Source of the DNA: Corynebacterium nuruki S6-4
Lineage (GTDB): Bacteria; Actinomycetota; Actinomycetes; Mycobacteriales; Mycobacteriaceae
Direction: 5' to 3'
Assembly (NCBI RefSeq): GCF_007970465.1
Contig: NZ_CP042429.1
Location: 868,001-932,000, forward strand
Length of the DNA: 64,000 bases
Shown: in pieces, positions 7,892 through 18,207 of the stretch
Numbering within the stretch: the stretch's first letter is position 1
How the letters are laid out: each line of letters opens with the position of its first letter
Program-made: the position numbers and the translations under genes
The notes under the pieces: model-generated
Seen by the model: the letters and a program-made list of their open reading frames with translations, nothing else
Database searches by the model: none
Told to the model about the DNA's origin: nothing

Positions 7892-10800
7892 TCAGTCGGC
7901 GACAGCGACCCTCACAACATCGACGGAGCAGCCGTCGCCGGTGTCGTGGGCGAGATCCTCCCCCACGACGACGGAGTAGCTGGTGGCCAGCACCTCACCG
8001 GCGATCGTGGCGATGTGCTCGTCCGCCCACGCGCGCCGCTCGGCCGGCACCGACAGGGTCAGCACGATCCGGTCCGAGACATCGAAGTCCTCGGTCCGCC
8101 GGGCGTCCTGGATTCCGCGGATGCGGTCCGCGGCCCAGCCCTCCGCCTCGAGCTCCGGGGTGAGCGTCATGTCGAGTACGACGAGGCCCTCGGTCCCGGG
8201 GATCTCGGCGGTCTGATCGGGGTCGACGGCGACCAGCCGACGGGAGAATTCGCCGTCGACCAGGGCGATGCCGTCGGCGGTGACCGTCCCGGCCTCGTCC
8301 ACGGTGTAGTTGCCGGATTTCACGGCCTTGATGACCTTCTGGACGTCCCGGCCCAGCCGCGGCCCGGCGACCCGGGCGTTGACGACGACCTCGAAGCGTC
8401 CGACGGAGCTCACGTCATCGGTCAGGGCGACGTCCTTGACGTTGACCTCGTCCCGGATGATGTCGGCGAACTCCGCCAGGCGCCCCGAACCGGGCAGTGC
8501 GACGGTCAGCCGCTGCAGCGGCAGGCGGTTACGCAGCTTGTGGGCCTTACGCAGCGAGGACGCCGCGGAGCACACACTGCGCACCTCGTCCATCGTGGCG
8601 ACCAGGTCGGCGTCCGCCGGGAACTCGTCGGCGTCGGGCCAGTCGGTCAGGTGCACCGAGCGGCCACCGGTCAGGCCGCGCCAGATCACCTCGGTGGTCA
8701 TCGGCAGCAGCGGGGCGCTGATGCGGCACAGGGTCTCCAGCACCGTGTACAGGGTGTTGAAGGCGTCGGGGTGTTCCTCGTCCCCGGCCCAGAACCGGTC
8801 GCGGGACCGCCGCACGTACCAGTTGGTCAGGGCGTCGCAGAACTGCCGGATCTCATCGGTCGCCGCGGCGATGTCCGTGGCGTCCAGCGAGGTGGTCACC
8901 GCAGTGACCGTGTCGTGGAGCTTGGCGAGGATGTAGCGGTCCAGAACGTTCGTCGGCGCCTTGTCCCCCACGGCACGCTCCGCGGGCCTGTGCGCGTAGA
9001 GCCGCAGGAACGAGTAGGCGTTCCACATCGGCAGCATCGCCTGACGGACGCCCTCGCGGATGCCCTGTTCAGTGACGATGAGGTTGCCGCCACGCAGGAT
9101 CGGCGAACTCATGAGGAACCACCGCATGGCGTCCGAACCGTCGCGGTCGAAGACCTCGTTGACGTCGGGGTAGTTGCCCTTCGACTTGGACATCTTCAGG
9201 CCGTCGTCGCCGAGCACGATGCCGTGGGAGACGACCTTCTTGAACGCGGGACGGTCGAACAGTGCGGTGCCCAGGACGTGCAGCAGGTAGAACCAGCCGC
9301 GGGTCTGCCCGATGTACTCGACGATGAAGTCGGCGGGGCTGTGGCTGTCGAACCAGTCCTTGTTCTCGAACGGGTAGTGCACCTGGGCGAACGGCATCGA
9401 GCCCGAGTCGAACCAGACGTCGAGGACATCCGACACGCGCCGCATGGTGGACTTCCCTGTCGGGTCGTCCGGGTTGGGGCGGGTGAGTTCGTCGATGTAC
9501 GGCCGGTGCAGGTTGGTCGGCCGGACGCCGAAATCGGCCTCCAGTTCATCGAGGGACCCGTAGACGTCGATGCGCGGGTAGGCGTCATCGTCGGAGACCC
9601 ACACCGGGATCGGCGACCCGAAGTAGCGGGAGCGGGAGATGTTCCAGTCCCGGGCCCCCTCGAGCCACTTGCCGAACTGGCCGTCCCGGATGTGCTCGGG
9701 GATCCACTCGATCTGGTCGTGGTTGAGCTCGACCATCCGGTCGCGGAACTTCGTGACGGACACGAACCAGCTGGGCAGCGCCATGTAGATCAGCGGCTCG
9801 CCGGACCGCCAGGAGTGCGGGTAGGAGTGCTCGATCGTCTGGTCACGGACGATCCGGCCCTTCTCCTTGAGGTCGCGGATGATCTGGCGGTTCGCGTCGA
9901 AGACCAGCTGACCCTGGTAGTCGGGCACCAGCGAGGTGAACTTGCCGTCCATGTCGACGGGGATCACCACGTCGATGCCGGCGGCGTTGCAGGTGTTCAT
10001 GTCGTCCTCACCGAAGGCCGGGGCCTGGTGGACGATACCGGTGCCGTCCTCGGTGGTGACGTAGTCGGCGGCGAGGATGCGGAAGGCACCCTGCCCCGCG
10101 CGGTCGGCGAAGTAGTCGAAGGGGGGTGTGTAGGTCAGGCCGACGAGCTGCTCGCCGGTGAATTCACCGAGCACCTCGGCCTTCTCGCCGAGCTCCCTGG
10201 CATAGGCGCCCTGCAGGTCCTTGGCGAGGAGCACCTTCTGTCCGGCGACCGCTTCCGCTCCGTCGTCACCGACCCGCACGAGCACATAGGTCACCGTGGG
10301 GTTGACCGCCAGGGCCAGGTGCGAGGGCAGGGTCCACGGGGTGGTCGTCCACGCCAGCGGGGCGGCGTCCGCCAGTTCGGGGTGCGCGGCGAGCGTCTCG
10401 ACCGCCGCGGTGCCCGGGTAGGCGCCGGTCAGCGGGAAGGTGACGGTGACGGTCGGGTCCTGCCGCATCTTGTAGGAGTCGTCGAGCCGGGTCTCCTGGT
10501 TCGACAGCGGGGTGTGCTCGGCCCACGAGTACGGCAGCACACGGAAGCCCTGGTAGATCAGCCCCTTGTCGTAGAGCTGCTTGAAGGCCCAGATCACGGA
10601 CTCCATGTAGGTCAGGTCCATGGTCTTGTAGCCGTTGTCGAAGTCCACCCACCGGGCCTGACGGGTGACGTAGGCCTTCCACTCGTCGGTGTAGCGCAGC
10701 ACCGACTTCGCGCAGTAGTCGTTGAAGGCTGCCAGGCCCATGTCCTCGACCTGGCCCTTGTCCTTGATCCCGAGCTGCTTCTCCGCCTCGAGCTCAGCGG

Positions 10801-11101
10801 GCAGGCCGTGGGTGTCCCAGCCGAAGACGCGCGGGACGTGGTAGCCGCGCATCGTCTTGTAGCGCGGGACGATGTCCTTGACGTAGCCGGTCAGCAGGTG
10901 ACCGTAGTGCGGCAGGCCGTTGGCGAAGGGCGGGCCGTCGTAGAAGATGTAGTCGGGCGCGTCCTCACGGTTGGTGAGGGACGCCTGGAAGGTCTGGTCG
11001 TCCTCCCAGTACTTCAGGACGTTCTCCTCCATGTGGGGGAACGAGCTGGTGCCGTCCGTCATGTCGTGACGGGGGTAGGCGCCGCCGGCGGGGGTGGTCA
11101 T
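7892..11101 (-). CDS. ileS: Isoleucyl-tRNA synthetase
   Basis: Charges tRNA-Ile. The 1069-residue, class I enzyme has the HIGH-type motif PHYGHLLTG about 60 residues in, WDTHGLPAE, the editing (CP1) domain, and KMSKSKGN as the KMSKS loop. Length and motif spacing fit the longer actinobacterial/eukaryote-like IleRS type. The ATG start has GAGGAG at 6 bases. That Shine-Dalgarno sequence lies inside a hairpin of the upstream T-box leader, so translation should depend on uncharged tRNA-Ile. Confidence 0.98.
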   Translation of the reverse strand: MTTPAGGAYPRHDMTDGTSSFPHMEENVLKYWEDDQTFQASLTNREDAPDYIFYDGPPFANGLPHYGHLLTGYVKDIVPRYKTMRGYHVPRVFGWDTHGLPAELEAEKQLGIKDKGQVEDMGLAAFNDYCAKSVLRYTDEWKAYVTRQARWVDFDNGYKTMDLTYMESVIWAFKQLYDKGLIYQGFRVLPYSWAEHTPLSNQETRLDDSYKMRQDPTVTVTFPLTGAYPGTAAVETLAAHPELADAAPLAWTTTPWTLPSHLALAVNPTVTYVLVRVGDDGAEAVAGQKVLLAKDLQGAYARELGEKAEVLGEFTGEQLVGLTYTPPFDYFADRAGQGAFRILAADYVTTEDGTGIVHQAPAFGEDDMNTCNAAGIDVVIPVDMDGKFTSLVPDYQGQLVFDANRQIIRDLKEKGRIVRDQTIEHSYPHSWRSGEPLIYMALPSWFVSVTKFRDRMVELNHDQIEWIPEHIRDGQFGKWLEGARDWNISRSRYFGSPIPVWVSDDDAYPRIDVYGSLDELEADFGVRPTNLHRPYIDELTRPNPDDPTGKSTMRRVSDVLDVWFDSGSMPFAQVHYPFENKDWFDSHSPADFIVEYIGQTRGWFYLLHVLGTALFDRPAFKKVVSHGIVLGDDGLKMSKSKGNYPDVNEVFDRDGSDAMRWFLMSSPILRGGNLIVTEQGIREGVRQAMLPMWNAYSFLRLYAHRPAERAVGDKAPTNVLDRYILAKLHDTVTAVTTSLDATDIAAATDEIRQFCDALTNWYVRRSRDRFWAGDEEHPDAFNTLYTVLETLCRISAPLLPMTTEVIWRGLTGGRSVHLTDWPDADEFPADADLVATMDEVRSVCSAASSLRKAHKLRNRLPLQRLTVALPGSGRLAEFADIIRDEVNVKDVALTDDVSSVGRFEVVVNARVAGPRLGRDVQKVIKAVKSGNYTVDEAGTVTADGIALVDGEFSRRLVAVDPDQTAEIPGTEGLVVLDMTLTPELEAEGWAADRIRGIQDARRTEDFDVSDRIVLTLSVPAERRAWADEHIATIAGEVLATSYSVVVGEDLAHDTGDGCSVDVVRVAVAD

Positions 11102-11380
11102 CGCGGACTCCTCAGGGTCATCATCGTCTGGGTCCGCGGGGACGTGCCCACCCCGGCAGGTCCGCCGGTGGTGGGACGCGGTACCACCCCGCTTGGAGAT
11201 TCCCGCCGACCGCCGTCCGGGCGGGACTCCCGCTTCGTTGACGGCGTGACGTGCCGCATCCGCCCGGTTCTACTGGGGACCACGGTTCTCACCGGGTCCG
11301 GTTCTTCCGGAGACGCTCCCCGGTGATGGCCGGATCAGTGCGCGATGACCGGCCCACCGCGGCGGCGGTGGGCCGGGACC
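11102..11380 (-). promoter_or_regulatory. Translational T-box riboswitch, isoleucine-specific
   Basis: The leader of ileS holds the T-box core GGGGTGGTACCGCGTCCCAC (11171-11190, minus strand) with TGGT as the acceptor-end-binding bulge at 11183-11186. An ultrashort Stem I of CCGG-CCATCA-CCGG type carries the specifier ATC (Ile) at 11325-11327. A 7-base stem (11102-11108 with 11132-11138) encloses the Shine-Dalgarno sequence GAGGAG, forming a sequestrator directly before the ATG. No terminator hairpin with T-tract is present, so control should be translational, as known for actinobacterial ileS T-boxes. Confidence 0.9.
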
Positions 11381-11386
11381 GGGGAA

Positions 11387-11392
11387 AGTATA
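11387..11392 (-). promoter_or_regulatory. -10 box of ileS leader (TATACT)
   Basis: TATACT on the minus strand predicts a transcription start near 11380, just upstream of the T-box Stem I. Confidence 0.6.
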
Positions 11393-11398
11393 ACTCCC

Positions 11399-11557
11399 CT
11401 ACCGTCGCCTCAGGATGATGAGGTCGACGATGAACAGGATGATCCCCACCGCGGCCACCACGATGCAGATCCACGCCCACAGCATCGAGCCGGCCCACAG
11501 GGCCACGAGAAGCGCGATGAATCCGAGGAGGGCGAGGAGCAGCGAGACAGCGAGCAT
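11399..11557 (-). CDS. Small two-helix membrane protein (52 residues)
   Basis: A 52-residue, very hydrophobic protein with two membrane helices (about residues 3-22 and 26-47) and the positive tail LRRR. The ATG follows GGAGAAGG at 9 bases. It starts 16 bases after the wag31 stop, so it is probably the last gene of that transcript. No family was recognised; the good ribosome binding site, the membrane-protein composition and the tight coupling to wag31 support it as real. A role in pole or septum membrane biology would be a guess from position. Confidence 0.7.
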   Translation of the reverse strand: MLAVSLLLALLGFIALLVALWAGSMLWAWICIVVAAVGIILFIVDLIILRRR

Positions 11558-11573
11558 CGGCGGGGACCTTCTC

Positions 11574-12641
11574 CTACTTGTCGTCGAAGTCGACGTTGCC
11601 CTGCGGCGCAGCCGTGTTCCGGCTGTTGAGCTCGTCGAGCTGGGACTCGAGGAACGTCTTCAGGCGGGTCCGGTACTCGCGCTCGTAGGTGCGCAGCTCG
11701 TCGATGCGGCCCTCGAGGGCCGTCTGCTGCTTCTTGATCGTCGACATGATCTCGGTGTGCTTGCGCTCGGCGTCCTTCTCCAGGGCGTCGGCCTTCTCCT
11801 GGGCCTGGCGGACCTGGGCCTCGGACTGCGCGGTGGCGTCCGCGATCAGGGTGGCCGACTTCTGCTTCGCGTCGGCGACCATCTTCTCGGAGCTCTGCTT
11901 CGCCTCGGCGAGCTGCTTCTCGGAGGAGGACTTCGCCTCGGCGAGCTGGGTCTCGGAACGCTTCTTGGCGTCGGCCAGGGTGGCCTCGGCCGAGGAGTTC
12001 GCGTCCTTGACGATCCTGTCGGCCTCGGAGCGGGCGTCGCTCAGCATGGCCTGCGACTGGTCCTTCGCGTCACCGGTGAGGCGGTCGGCCATCTCCTGTG
12101 CCAGCGACAGCACGCGTGCGGCCTGCATGTGGGTCTCCGGCGTTGCGGTGCCGTCCGGTCCGGTGACCGGTGCGGCCGCCGCGGCGGCCTGCGGCTGGGC
12201 GGACGCCGCCGCGGCATCGGAGGATGCGGCGGCGCCGGACTTCCGGGCCTCGGCCGCGGACTTCTCTGCGGCGGTGGCGCGGGCCTCCGCAGCGGAGGTG
12301 GCCTTCTTGGCCTCGGCGAGTTCCTTCTCCAGGTCCGCGACGCGGGCCTTGGCGTCGGAGGCGGCCTTCTCGGCGTCCTTGAGCGCGGCCTTCGTCTTGT
12401 CGAGTTCCGCGCGGTCGACGGAGTCCGCGGAGCCCGTCGAGCCGGCGGCGGCAGCTGCGGCCGCCGGGGCGGCGGAACCGGCACCCTGCTCCCGCAGCTC
12501 GGTGTTCTCGTCCTGGAGCTCAGCGAGAGTGTCTTCGACGAGATCGAGGAACTGGTCTACCTCGTCCTCGTTGTAGCCACGCTTGCCGATCGGCGGCTTG
12601 CTGAAGGCCACGTTGTGAACGTCAGCGGGAGTCAACGGCAT
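11574..12641 (-). CDS. wag31: DivIVA-family polar growth protein Wag31
   Basis: Cytoskeletal coiled-coil protein that marks cell poles and recruits the elongation machinery in mycolata. It has 355 residues. The conserved DivIVA N-terminal domain (about residues 1-65) begins [18 protein letters not shown] Ser/Ala-rich linker follows, then a long Ala/Glu/Lys coiled coil from about residue 90 to 330. The central coiled coil is longer than in M. tuberculosis (about 260 residues), a common corynebacterial trait. The ATG has AAGGG at 8 bases. In mycobacteria the protein is regulated by PknA/PknB phosphorylation. Confidence 0.96.
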   Translation of the reverse strand: MPLTPADVHNVAFSKPPIGKRGYNEDEVDQFLDLVEDTLAELQDENTELREQGAGSAAPAAAAAAAGSTGSADSVDRAELDKTKAALKDAEKAASDAKARVADLEKELAEAKKATSAAEARATAAEKSAAEARKSGAAASSDAAAASAQPQAAAAAAPVTGPDGTATPETHMQAARVLSLAQEMADRLTGDAKDQSQAMLSDARSEADRIVKDANSSAEATLADAKKRSETQLAEAKSSSEKQLAEAKQSSEKMVADAKQKSATLIADATAQSEAQVRQAQEKADALEKDAERKHTEIMSTIKKQQTALEGRIDELRTYEREYRTRLKTFLESQLDELNSRNTAAPQGNVDFDDK

Positions 12642-12853
12642 CGGTAGTTCCCTTCACAGTCGGATAATGTCTCGCCGGCTCTCGCCAGCGCATTGTCTTG
12701 GTCGATCGTAACAACTGACTGCAACAGTACAGGTTCACGGTCAACCTGATGTGCAATCTTTACGGCCTGTTATACCGCACCGAGTTTCCCACCGGCAACA
12801 ACAGACAGCTGGAACCGCAGTAATTATCATCCTTCACAGTGCCATCATCCCTG
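12642..12853 (-). other. wag31 upstream region, relatively AT-rich
   Basis: About 210 bases without a gene. On the minus strand TTGCCG, 18 bases and TATAAC (12779-12784) form a plausible sigma-A promoter for wag31, giving a leader of about 130 bases. The sequence CCTTCACAGT occurs near both ends of the region as a direct repeat of unknown meaning. Confidence 0.5.
12779..12784 (-). promoter_or_regulatory. -10 box for wag31 (TATAAC)
   Basis: TATAAC on the minus strand, paired with TTGCCG 18 bases upstream; likely an internal dcw-cluster promoter giving wag31 independent expression. Confidence 0.45.
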
Positions 12854-13153
12854 CTAGGCGGCGGCAATACCTGCGCTCTGCACAATTCCGGTGAGGATCG
12901 TCAGAATGAGGAAAAGCACCAGGACCGAGAGATCCAGGGCCACCCCACCCAACCGCAGCGGCGGGATCAGCCGCCGCAACGGCTTGATGGCGAAGTCGGT
13001 GAGGACGAACAGCGGTTCGGCGATCACGGCGAACCACCGGGGCGGGGTCCAACGGCGGGAGAAGGACTGGATCATCTCGATGATCACGCGCCCCAGCAGG
13101 ATGTACCAGTAGAGGCGCAGGACCAGGGCGACAGCGAACAGAGCAACGGCCAC
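12854..13153 (-). CDS. yggT: YggT-family membrane protein
   Basis: A 99-residue membrane protein with an N-terminal and a C-terminal hydrophobic region flanking a conserved basic loop ending KPLRRLIPP, typical of YggT. The family sits next to sepF in many Gram-positive dcw clusters; its function is poorly known, with suggested roles in division and osmotic adaptation. It begins 5 bases after the sepF stop. The GTG start at 13153 is the only start that keeps the first membrane segment. Confidence 0.88.
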   Translation of the reverse strand: MAVALFAVALVLRLYWYILLGRVIIEMIQSFSRRWTPPRWFAVIAEPLFVLTDFAIKPLRRLIPPLRLGGVALDLSVLVLFLILTILTGIVQSAGIAAA

Positions 13154-13158
13154 AGCGG

Positions 13159-13776
13159 CTACCGGTCCCCCGCCAGCTTGGCGTCCAGGTCATCCAGGTG
13201 TCCGCGGTCGAGTGTGACATCGGCCGGCACCAGGACGAAGCTGCGGAAACCACCCAGCTTCTTCAGGTCGCCGGCGAGTCCCTTGGCCAGGCCCGCCGAG
13301 AAATCGAGCACCCGGGTCGCCTCCGCCTTCTCCATACCGGAGAGCGAGAAAGCCACCACGTCGCCGGTGCGGAAGGCGTTCGCCAGGTTCCCCGCCTCCC
13401 GGAACTCGCTGATCTTCACGACCACGAACCGGGGTTCGACCGACGCCGGCGTCGCCGGCGTCGTGGCGGAGTACAGACCACTGCGGGGGTGGCGGTCCTC
13501 CCCCTCGTAGCGGGACGCCGCCTCCGGACGCCGGTACGCGTCCTCCGGCTCCCGGGCCGGCGCGCCGTAGCGGCTTGACGGGCGCGCCTCCCGGGTCTCG
13601 CGTGGCTCACGCACGGCGTGCGTGTCACGCGGATCCTCGGCCGGTTCCCGGTGGTCCCGGCGGCCCCTGTCGTCCCGGTCGTCATCGAACTCGTCGTAGT
13701 GGTACGGATCCTCGTAGCTGTCGACACTGCCCAGCCCGAAGAAGTCCTTCATTTTCCCGGTGATGCCTTCTGCCAT
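13159..13776 (-). CDS. sepF: Cell division protein SepF
   Basis: Membrane-associated FtsZ anchor that substitutes for FtsA in Actinobacteria. It has 205 residues: an N-terminal amphipathic segment (GITGKMKDFFGLG), a charged Asp/Arg linker of about 90 residues, and the C-terminal SepF beta-sandwich domain from about residue 115, including VVAFSLSGM. The ATG at 13776 is chosen because AAGGAG lies 10 bases upstream; a GTG three codons earlier is too close to that site. Confidence 0.95.
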   Translation of the reverse strand: MAEGITGKMKDFFGLGSVDSYEDPYHYDEFDDDRDDRGRRDHREPAEDPRDTHAVREPRETREARPSSRYGAPAREPEDAYRRPEAASRYEGEDRHPRSGLYSATTPATPASVEPRFVVVKISEFREAGNLANAFRTGDVVAFSLSGMEKAEATRVLDFSAGLAKGLAGDLKKLGGFRSFVLVPADVTLDRGHLDDLDAKLAGDR

Positions 13777-13781
13777 GGTCC

Positions 13782-13898
13782 TCACTCTCCTTCATCGTGG
13801 TGTTCTCGGTAGCCCGCGCGGTAGCCTTCTCCACCCTGGTACTGCTCTCCACGGTACCGGCCCGCCGTCTCCGGCGGCGACGGTGACACGCAGGGCAC
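13782..13898 (-). other. Possible 38-residue Tyr/Gly/Glu-rich small ORF or remnant
   Basis: The short gap between the laccase-domain gene and sepF has one open frame: GTG at 13898, stop overlapping the sepF ribosome binding region. The C-terminal half is rich in Tyr, Gly, Glu and Arg. No ribosome binding site was recognised. yggS normally occupies this position, so this is a spacer, a remnant or a tiny gene; I cannot decide which. Confidence 0.2.
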
Positions 13899-13922
13899 CA
13901 GTCAGCGTCTCGTCCGCCGGGG

Positions 13923-14702
13923 TCAGGGCATCCAGACCACGGCGGCCTGACGCCCGGTGGTGCCGTCGCGACGGTAGGAGAACAGGCTCTCCTCCGCCAG
14001 GGTGCTCCGCGGATCGGCGTCGATCATCGTCACACCGCGTTCCATGAGCTGGCGCAGCAGTCCGGCCCGGAGGTCGAGCCCGGTGGTCCCGGTCGACGTC
14101 CGCGTCCGCGACCCCGGCAGCCGCTCCTCGACGTCCCGCGCCATACTCTCCGGAATCTCGTAGTCGGTGCCCGCGATCGCCGCACCGAACAGGACATGGA
14201 CACGGGCGGGCACGGCTCCCAGCCGCTCCATCTCGTCGAGGGTGCGGGCGAGGATTCCGTTGCGGGCGCCGAGGCGTCCGGCATGCACGGCGGCGACGAC
14301 CCCGGCGTCCTCGTCCGAGAGCAGGACCGGCACGCAGTCGGCGGTGAGCACCACCAGTGCCGTCCCGCGAAGTGTGGTCACGAGGGCGTCGGTCACCGGC
14401 ACGGGGCCGCCGGCGAGTCCGTCGAGCAGCTCCTGCGTCACCTCCGTCACCGTCGGCGAATGCACCTGCTCCATGTACACCATCCGGTCCTCGGGCAGGC
14501 CGAGGAGACCGGCGAGCCGGGTCCGGTTCGCGGCGACCGCCGTCGGGTCGTCACCGACGTGGTCCCCCAGGTTGAATGACCCGTACGGGCCCTCGGAGAC
14601 GCCGCCGGACCGGTCGGTCACGACCTTCCGGACGCGGCGCTCAGCACCGTCGGCGGGACTCTCAGAAGAACGAGGGGAGGTCAAGGTCGTCCTCTCCGTC
14701 AT
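13923..14702 (-). CDS. pgeF: Laccase-domain protein (YfiH/PgeF family)
   Basis: Multicopper polyphenol-oxidase-like protein that commonly follows ftsZ; relatives act as purine nucleoside phosphorylases or peptidoglycan-editing factors. About 260 residues, with [19 protein letters not shown] and [11 protein letters not shown] carrying the family His/Cys/His ligand positions. The start is uncertain. ATG 14702 overlaps ftsZ by 41 bases and has no ribosome binding site. TTG 14684, six codons later, has GGAGAGG at 6 bases and may be the true start. Confidence 0.88.
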   Translation of the reverse strand: MTERTTLTSPRSSESPADGAERRVRKVVTDRSGGVSEGPYGSFNLGDHVGDDPTAVAANRTRLAGLLGLPEDRMVYMEQVHSPTVTEVTQELLDGLAGGPVPVTDALVTTLRGTALVVLTADCVPVLLSDEDAGVVAAVHAGRLGARNGILARTLDEMERLGAVPARVHVLFGAAIAGTDYEIPESMARDVEERLPGSRTRTSTGTTGLDLRAGLLRQLMERGVTMIDADPRSTLAEESLFSYRRDGTTGRQAAVVWMP

Positions 14703-15924
14703 CGTCGCGGCGGTCCCGCTCCGGGCTGCTGAACAGGCCGGAGCTCTCGTTGCCGTTGCGGCGCTGCGCGAAGCTGGCCGGCACCTCGGCCTCACGGTTG
14801 TCGCGGTTGTCCCGGTTCTGCCGCTCACGGGGCTGCGGGGCGTCCGCGCCGTCGAAGATGCCCTGCTGCTGGCGCTCCTGACCACCCTGGTCGGCCTGCC
14901 GTTCCGGCCGCTGGGTCTCCGACGGTTCCGGTGCCCGGTGCTGGCCGGGACGCTGCGACTGGGCCGGGGTCACGTTCGGCGAATCGTCGAAGCCGGTGGC
15001 GATGACGGTCACCCGCACCTCGTCGCCGAGCTGTTCGTCGACGATGGTGCCGAAGATGATGTTGGCGTCGTCGTCGGCGAGTTCCTCGACGATCGAGGCG
15101 GCGTCGTTGACCTCGAACAGGCCGAGGTCGGAGCCGCCCGCGAAGGACAGCAGCACACCCTTGGCACCCTTCATCGTCGTCTCGAGCAGCGGTGAGTTGA
15201 TCGCCATCTCGGTGGCCTTGCGGGCGCGGTTCTCACCCCGGGCGAAACCGATGCCCATGAGCGCCGACCCGGCGTCCGTCATGACCGAGCGCACGTCGGC
15301 GAAGTCCACGTTGATCATGCCGGGGGTCGTGATGAGCTTGGTGATGCCTTCGACACCTGAGTGCAGGACCTCGTCGGCCTTGCGGAAGGCGTCCATGAGC
15401 TGGAGGTCCTCGTCACCCATCTTCAGCAGACTGTCATTGGGGATGACGATGAGCGTGTCACAGACGTCGCGGAGCTGTTCGATACCCTCGAGGGCCTGCC
15501 GGGTGCGGCGCTTGCCCTCGAACTGGAAGGGGCGGGTCACCACACCGACGGTCAGGGCACCCTGCTTCTTGGCGATCTGCGCGACGACCGGCGATGCGCC
15601 GGTACCGGTGCCGCCACCCTCACCACAGGTGACGAAGACCATGTCGGCACCCTCGAGCGCCTCCTCGATCTCCTCCTTGCCGTTCTCGGCCGCGCGACGG
15701 CCGACCTCCGGGTTCGCACCGGCTCCGAGCCCGCGGGTCTCCTCGCGGCCAATGTCGAGCTTCGTGTCCGCGTCGGTCATCAGCAGGGCCTGCGCGTCGG
15801 TGTTGATGGCGACGAACTCCACGCCCTGCAGGTTTGCCTCGATCATGCGGTTGACGGCGTTCACGCCGCCGCCGCCGACGCCGACCACCGTGATGTTGGC
15901 GAGGTGGTTGTCGTAGTCGCTCAT
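14662..15924 (-). CDS. ftsZ: Cell division GTPase FtsZ
   Basis: Tubulin-like GTPase forming the Z-ring; 420 residues. The GTP-binding signature [14 protein letters not shown], the N-terminal [15 protein letters not shown] and the catalytic T7 loop [11 protein letters not shown] are intact. A Gln/Arg/Glu-rich linker of about 85 residues precedes the conserved C-terminal peptide DDLDLPSFF, the docking site for SepF. The start at ATG 15924 gives the normal N-terminus ([15 protein letters not shown]). 127 bases separate it from ftsQ. Confidence 0.98.
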   Translation of the reverse strand: MSDYDNHLANITVVGVGGGGVNAVNRMIEANLQGVEFVAINTDAQALLMTDADTKLDIGREETRGLGAGANPEVGRRAAENGKEEIEEALEGADMVFVTCGEGGGTGTGASPVVAQIAKKQGALTVGVVTRPFQFEGKRRTRQALEGIEQLRDVCDTLIVIPNDSLLKMGDEDLQLMDAFRKADEVLHSGVEGITKLITTPGMINVDFADVRSVMTDAGSALMGIGFARGENRARKATEMAINSPLLETTMKGAKGVLLSFAGGSDLGLFEVNDAASIVEELADDDANIIFGTIVDEQLGDEVRVTVIATGFDDSPNVTPAQSQRPGQHRAPEPSETQRPERQADQGGQERQQQGIFDGADAPQPRERQNRDNRDNREAEVPASFAQRRNGNESSGLFSSPERDRRDDDGEDDLDLPSFF

Positions 15925-16051
15925 GGCCTGTGCTCTCACTTTCCTGTCTGCTGAATGCCCCGGATTTGTCTTGCTCATTGTGGTGGACACCGCCGGACTT
16001 TCCCGGAACATTTCCGGCGGCGTGTCGTATCCCTCAATGAAAGGTTTAGAG

Positions 16052-16732
16052 TTATTCTCGCACCGACGGGAGCCCGGGATTGGAGACATTCCACCGGGCT
16101 CCCTTTCTGGTCAGCACGACCCGTGTCGCCTCGGCCTTGTCCGCGGCACGGTCAGCGGAACCCCAGTACACTTCCCTGCCCTCCGGGAATTTCAGGAGGA
16201 CGTCGTTGGCGCCCTGGGCGTCCGCGCTCTCGACCTGATCGTACAGGCCCTGATCCAGCTGCCGGACGGCGGCGAGGGCGCCGGCGGCGGCGGACACCGC
16301 ACCCTGGTCGTCGGCACGCGCGGTGATCTTCTTCACCCCGTCGGGCGTCACACCGCGCAGGAACAGCCGGCCGTCCGCGTCGACGACGGCGGGGTCCCCA
16401 CCGTCGTCGAGGACGCCGACCGCCTCATGTTCGGTCACGTCGATGCGCACCGTCGACGGCCAGGACCGGGACACGGTCACGCTGTCGGTCCAGGGCAGCC
16501 GGGAGACCCCGGAGGCCGCGGCCGAGGTGTCCAGCCGGGCCAGGTTCTGGCCCTCCTGCACCCCGGAGGCGTCCCGGACCTCGTCGGCGGTGAGGTTGTG
16601 CGTCCCCTCGACCTCCACCGAGCGGACGTGCAGCAACGGGCTGACGTACACCACCAGGGCCGCGATGACCACCACGACCACCACGGCGACGGGGATGAGC
16701 CACCGGCGGCGTGTCCGACGTGTCCCGGCCAT
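16052..16732 (-). CDS. ftsQ: Cell division protein FtsQ
   Basis: Bitopic divisome protein of 226 residues: an Arg-rich cytoplasmic tail, one membrane helix (about residues 11-33), then a POTRA domain beginning [13 protein letters not shown] and an FtsQ beta domain. The ATG at 16732 is preferred because GGGGGAG, inside the murC end, lies 8 bases upstream; GTG 16741 is possible but has no spacing. The gene starts 5 bases after the murC stop. Confidence 0.93.
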   Translation of the reverse strand: MAGTRRTRRRWLIPVAVVVVVVIAALVVYVSPLLHVRSVEVEGTHNLTADEVRDASGVQEGQNLARLDTSAAASGVSRLPWTDSVTVSRSWPSTVRIDVTEHEAVGVLDDGGDPAVVDADGRLFLRGVTPDGVKKITARADDQGAVSAAAGALAAVRQLDQGLYDQVESADAQGANDVLLKFPEGREVYWGSADRAADKAEATRVVLTRKGARWNVSNPGLPSVRE

Positions 16733-16737
16733 CTCCC

Positions 16738-18207
16738 TCACTCCCCCAGCCGGTGCAGGATCTCGTCGGCGAGCATCGTCACGGTGCCGGCGCCGACCGT
16801 CAGCACGATGTCACCGGGCCGGACGATCTCCGCCACCCGGTCCGGCGCATCGGAGAACCGCGGCTCGAAGACGACCGGGGTGGTCATCTTCGAGGTGATG
16901 ATGCGCGAGTCGACCCCTTCCACCGGGTCCTCCCGCGCGCCGAAGATGTCGAGGACGACCACCGAGTCGGCCAGATCGAGGGCGGCGGCGAACTCCGTGG
17001 CGAAGTTGACGGTCCGTGAGTACAGGTGCGGCTGGAAGACCACGATGACCCGGCCGCCGCCGCGGGCGTCGACCTTGGCCCGGGCGGCGGAGAGCACGGC
17101 ACGGACCTCCGTGGGGTGGTGCGCGTAGTCGTCGTAGACCTCCACACCCCCGACCTCGCCGTGGAACTCGAAACGGCGGCGCACCCCCTCGAAGTCGCCG
17201 ATCCCGTCGGCGACGGACTGCGGGTCCGCGCCGACGAGCACGCCGGCGAGCAGTGACGCGGCGGCGTTGAGCACCATGTGGTGCCCCGGGGTGTGGACCG
17301 TCAGTTCGACGACCGGTGCGCCCGGGACGCCGTCGAGCCGTACCCGGGCCCGCGACCCGCCGTCCGGCAGCGCCGCCGATTCCAGGACCACGGCCCCGGC
17401 GGGCACCGACGGATGTGCGGCGAGCGCCGCCTCCGCCCCGTACCCGAACACCCGGACACCGTCGGCGAGCGGAAGCTCCCCGGCGGCGGCGCGTTCGGCG
17501 AGTTCGGCGGCGCCGTCGTCCTCCACACAGGCCACCAGGGCGCCGCCGTCCCTGATCCGGCCGGCGAACTCGCCGAAGACGGCGTGGTAGGCGGCCTCGG
17601 TGCCGTAGTAGTCCAGGTGGTCCGCCTCGATGTTCGTCACGACCGCCACGGTCGGCGAATAGGTGAGGAAGGAGCCGTCGGACTCGTCCGCCTCGGCGAC
17701 GAAGACGTCTCCGGTGCCGTTGTGGGCGTTCGTCCCGGCCCGGTTCAGCTGGCCGCCGATCGCGAACGACGGGTCCAGCCCGGCGGCCTGCAGTCCCACG
17801 ACCGCCATCGACGTCGTCGAGGTCTTGCCGTGTGTCCCGGAGATCAGCACCGCACGGGAGTCCGCCATGAGCAGCGCGAGCATGTCGGACCGCCGCAGCA
17901 CCGGGATTCCCCGTTCGCGGGCGGCGACGAGCTCCGGGTTGTCCTGCGGGATCGCGGCGAAGGAGGTCACCACGGCATCCGGTGCCCCTCCGGCCAGGTC
18001 CAGGTTCTCCGCGCGGTGGCCGACGCCGATGACGGCGCCGGCCGCGCGCAGCGCGAGCACGACCCGCGACTCCTTCATGTCCGAACCGCTGACCGCCACG
18101 CCCCGGTCCAGCAGGATCCGCGCGATGCCCGACATGCCGGCACCGCCGATCCCCACCATGTGGACCCGCTGGAGCCGGTCGGCCGACACTCCGTTGATCT
18201 CGTTCAT
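16738..18207 (-). CDS. murC: UDP-N-acetylmuramate--L-alanine ligase
   Basis: Adds L-alanine to UDP-MurNAc in the cytoplasm. The 489-residue Mur ligase has the nucleotide-binding [11 protein letters not shown], the ATP-binding GTHGKTSTT, the central EADESDGSF and a C-terminal DDYAHHPTE motif. Its ATG overlaps the murG stop by 4 bases (ATGA), with GGAG just upstream in murG, so the two are probably translationally coupled. Confidence 0.98.
   Translation of the reverse strand: MNEINGVSADRLQRVHMVGIGGAGMSGIARILLDRGVAVSGSDMKESRVVLALRAAGAVIGVGHRAENLDLAGGAPDAVVTSFAAIPQDNPELVAARERGIPVLRRSDMLALLMADSRAVLISGTHGKTSTTSMAVVGLQAAGLDPSFAIGGQLNRAGTNAHNGTGDVFVAEADESDGSFLTYSPTVAVVTNIEADHLDYYGTEAAYHAVFGEFAGRIRDGGALVACVEDDGAAELAERAAAGELPLADGVRVFGYGAEAALAAHPSVPAGAVVLESAALPDGGSRARVRLDGVPGAPVVELTVHTPGHHMVLNAAASLLAGVLVGADPQSVADGIGDFEGVRRRFEFHGEVGGVEVYDDYAHHPTEVRAVLSAARAKVDARGGGRVIVVFQPHLYSRTVNFATEFAAALDLADSVVVLDIFGAREDPVEGVDSRIITSKMTTPVVFEPRFSDAPDRVAEIVRPGDIVLTVGAGTVTMLADEILHRLGE

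Noticed and set aside
7847..11326. 1159-codon open frame on the + strand opposite ileS
   Set aside because: Antisense shadow of a clear ileS; its translation is low-complexity Val/Gly/Asp/Arg with no family match. GC-rich codon use creates such frames.
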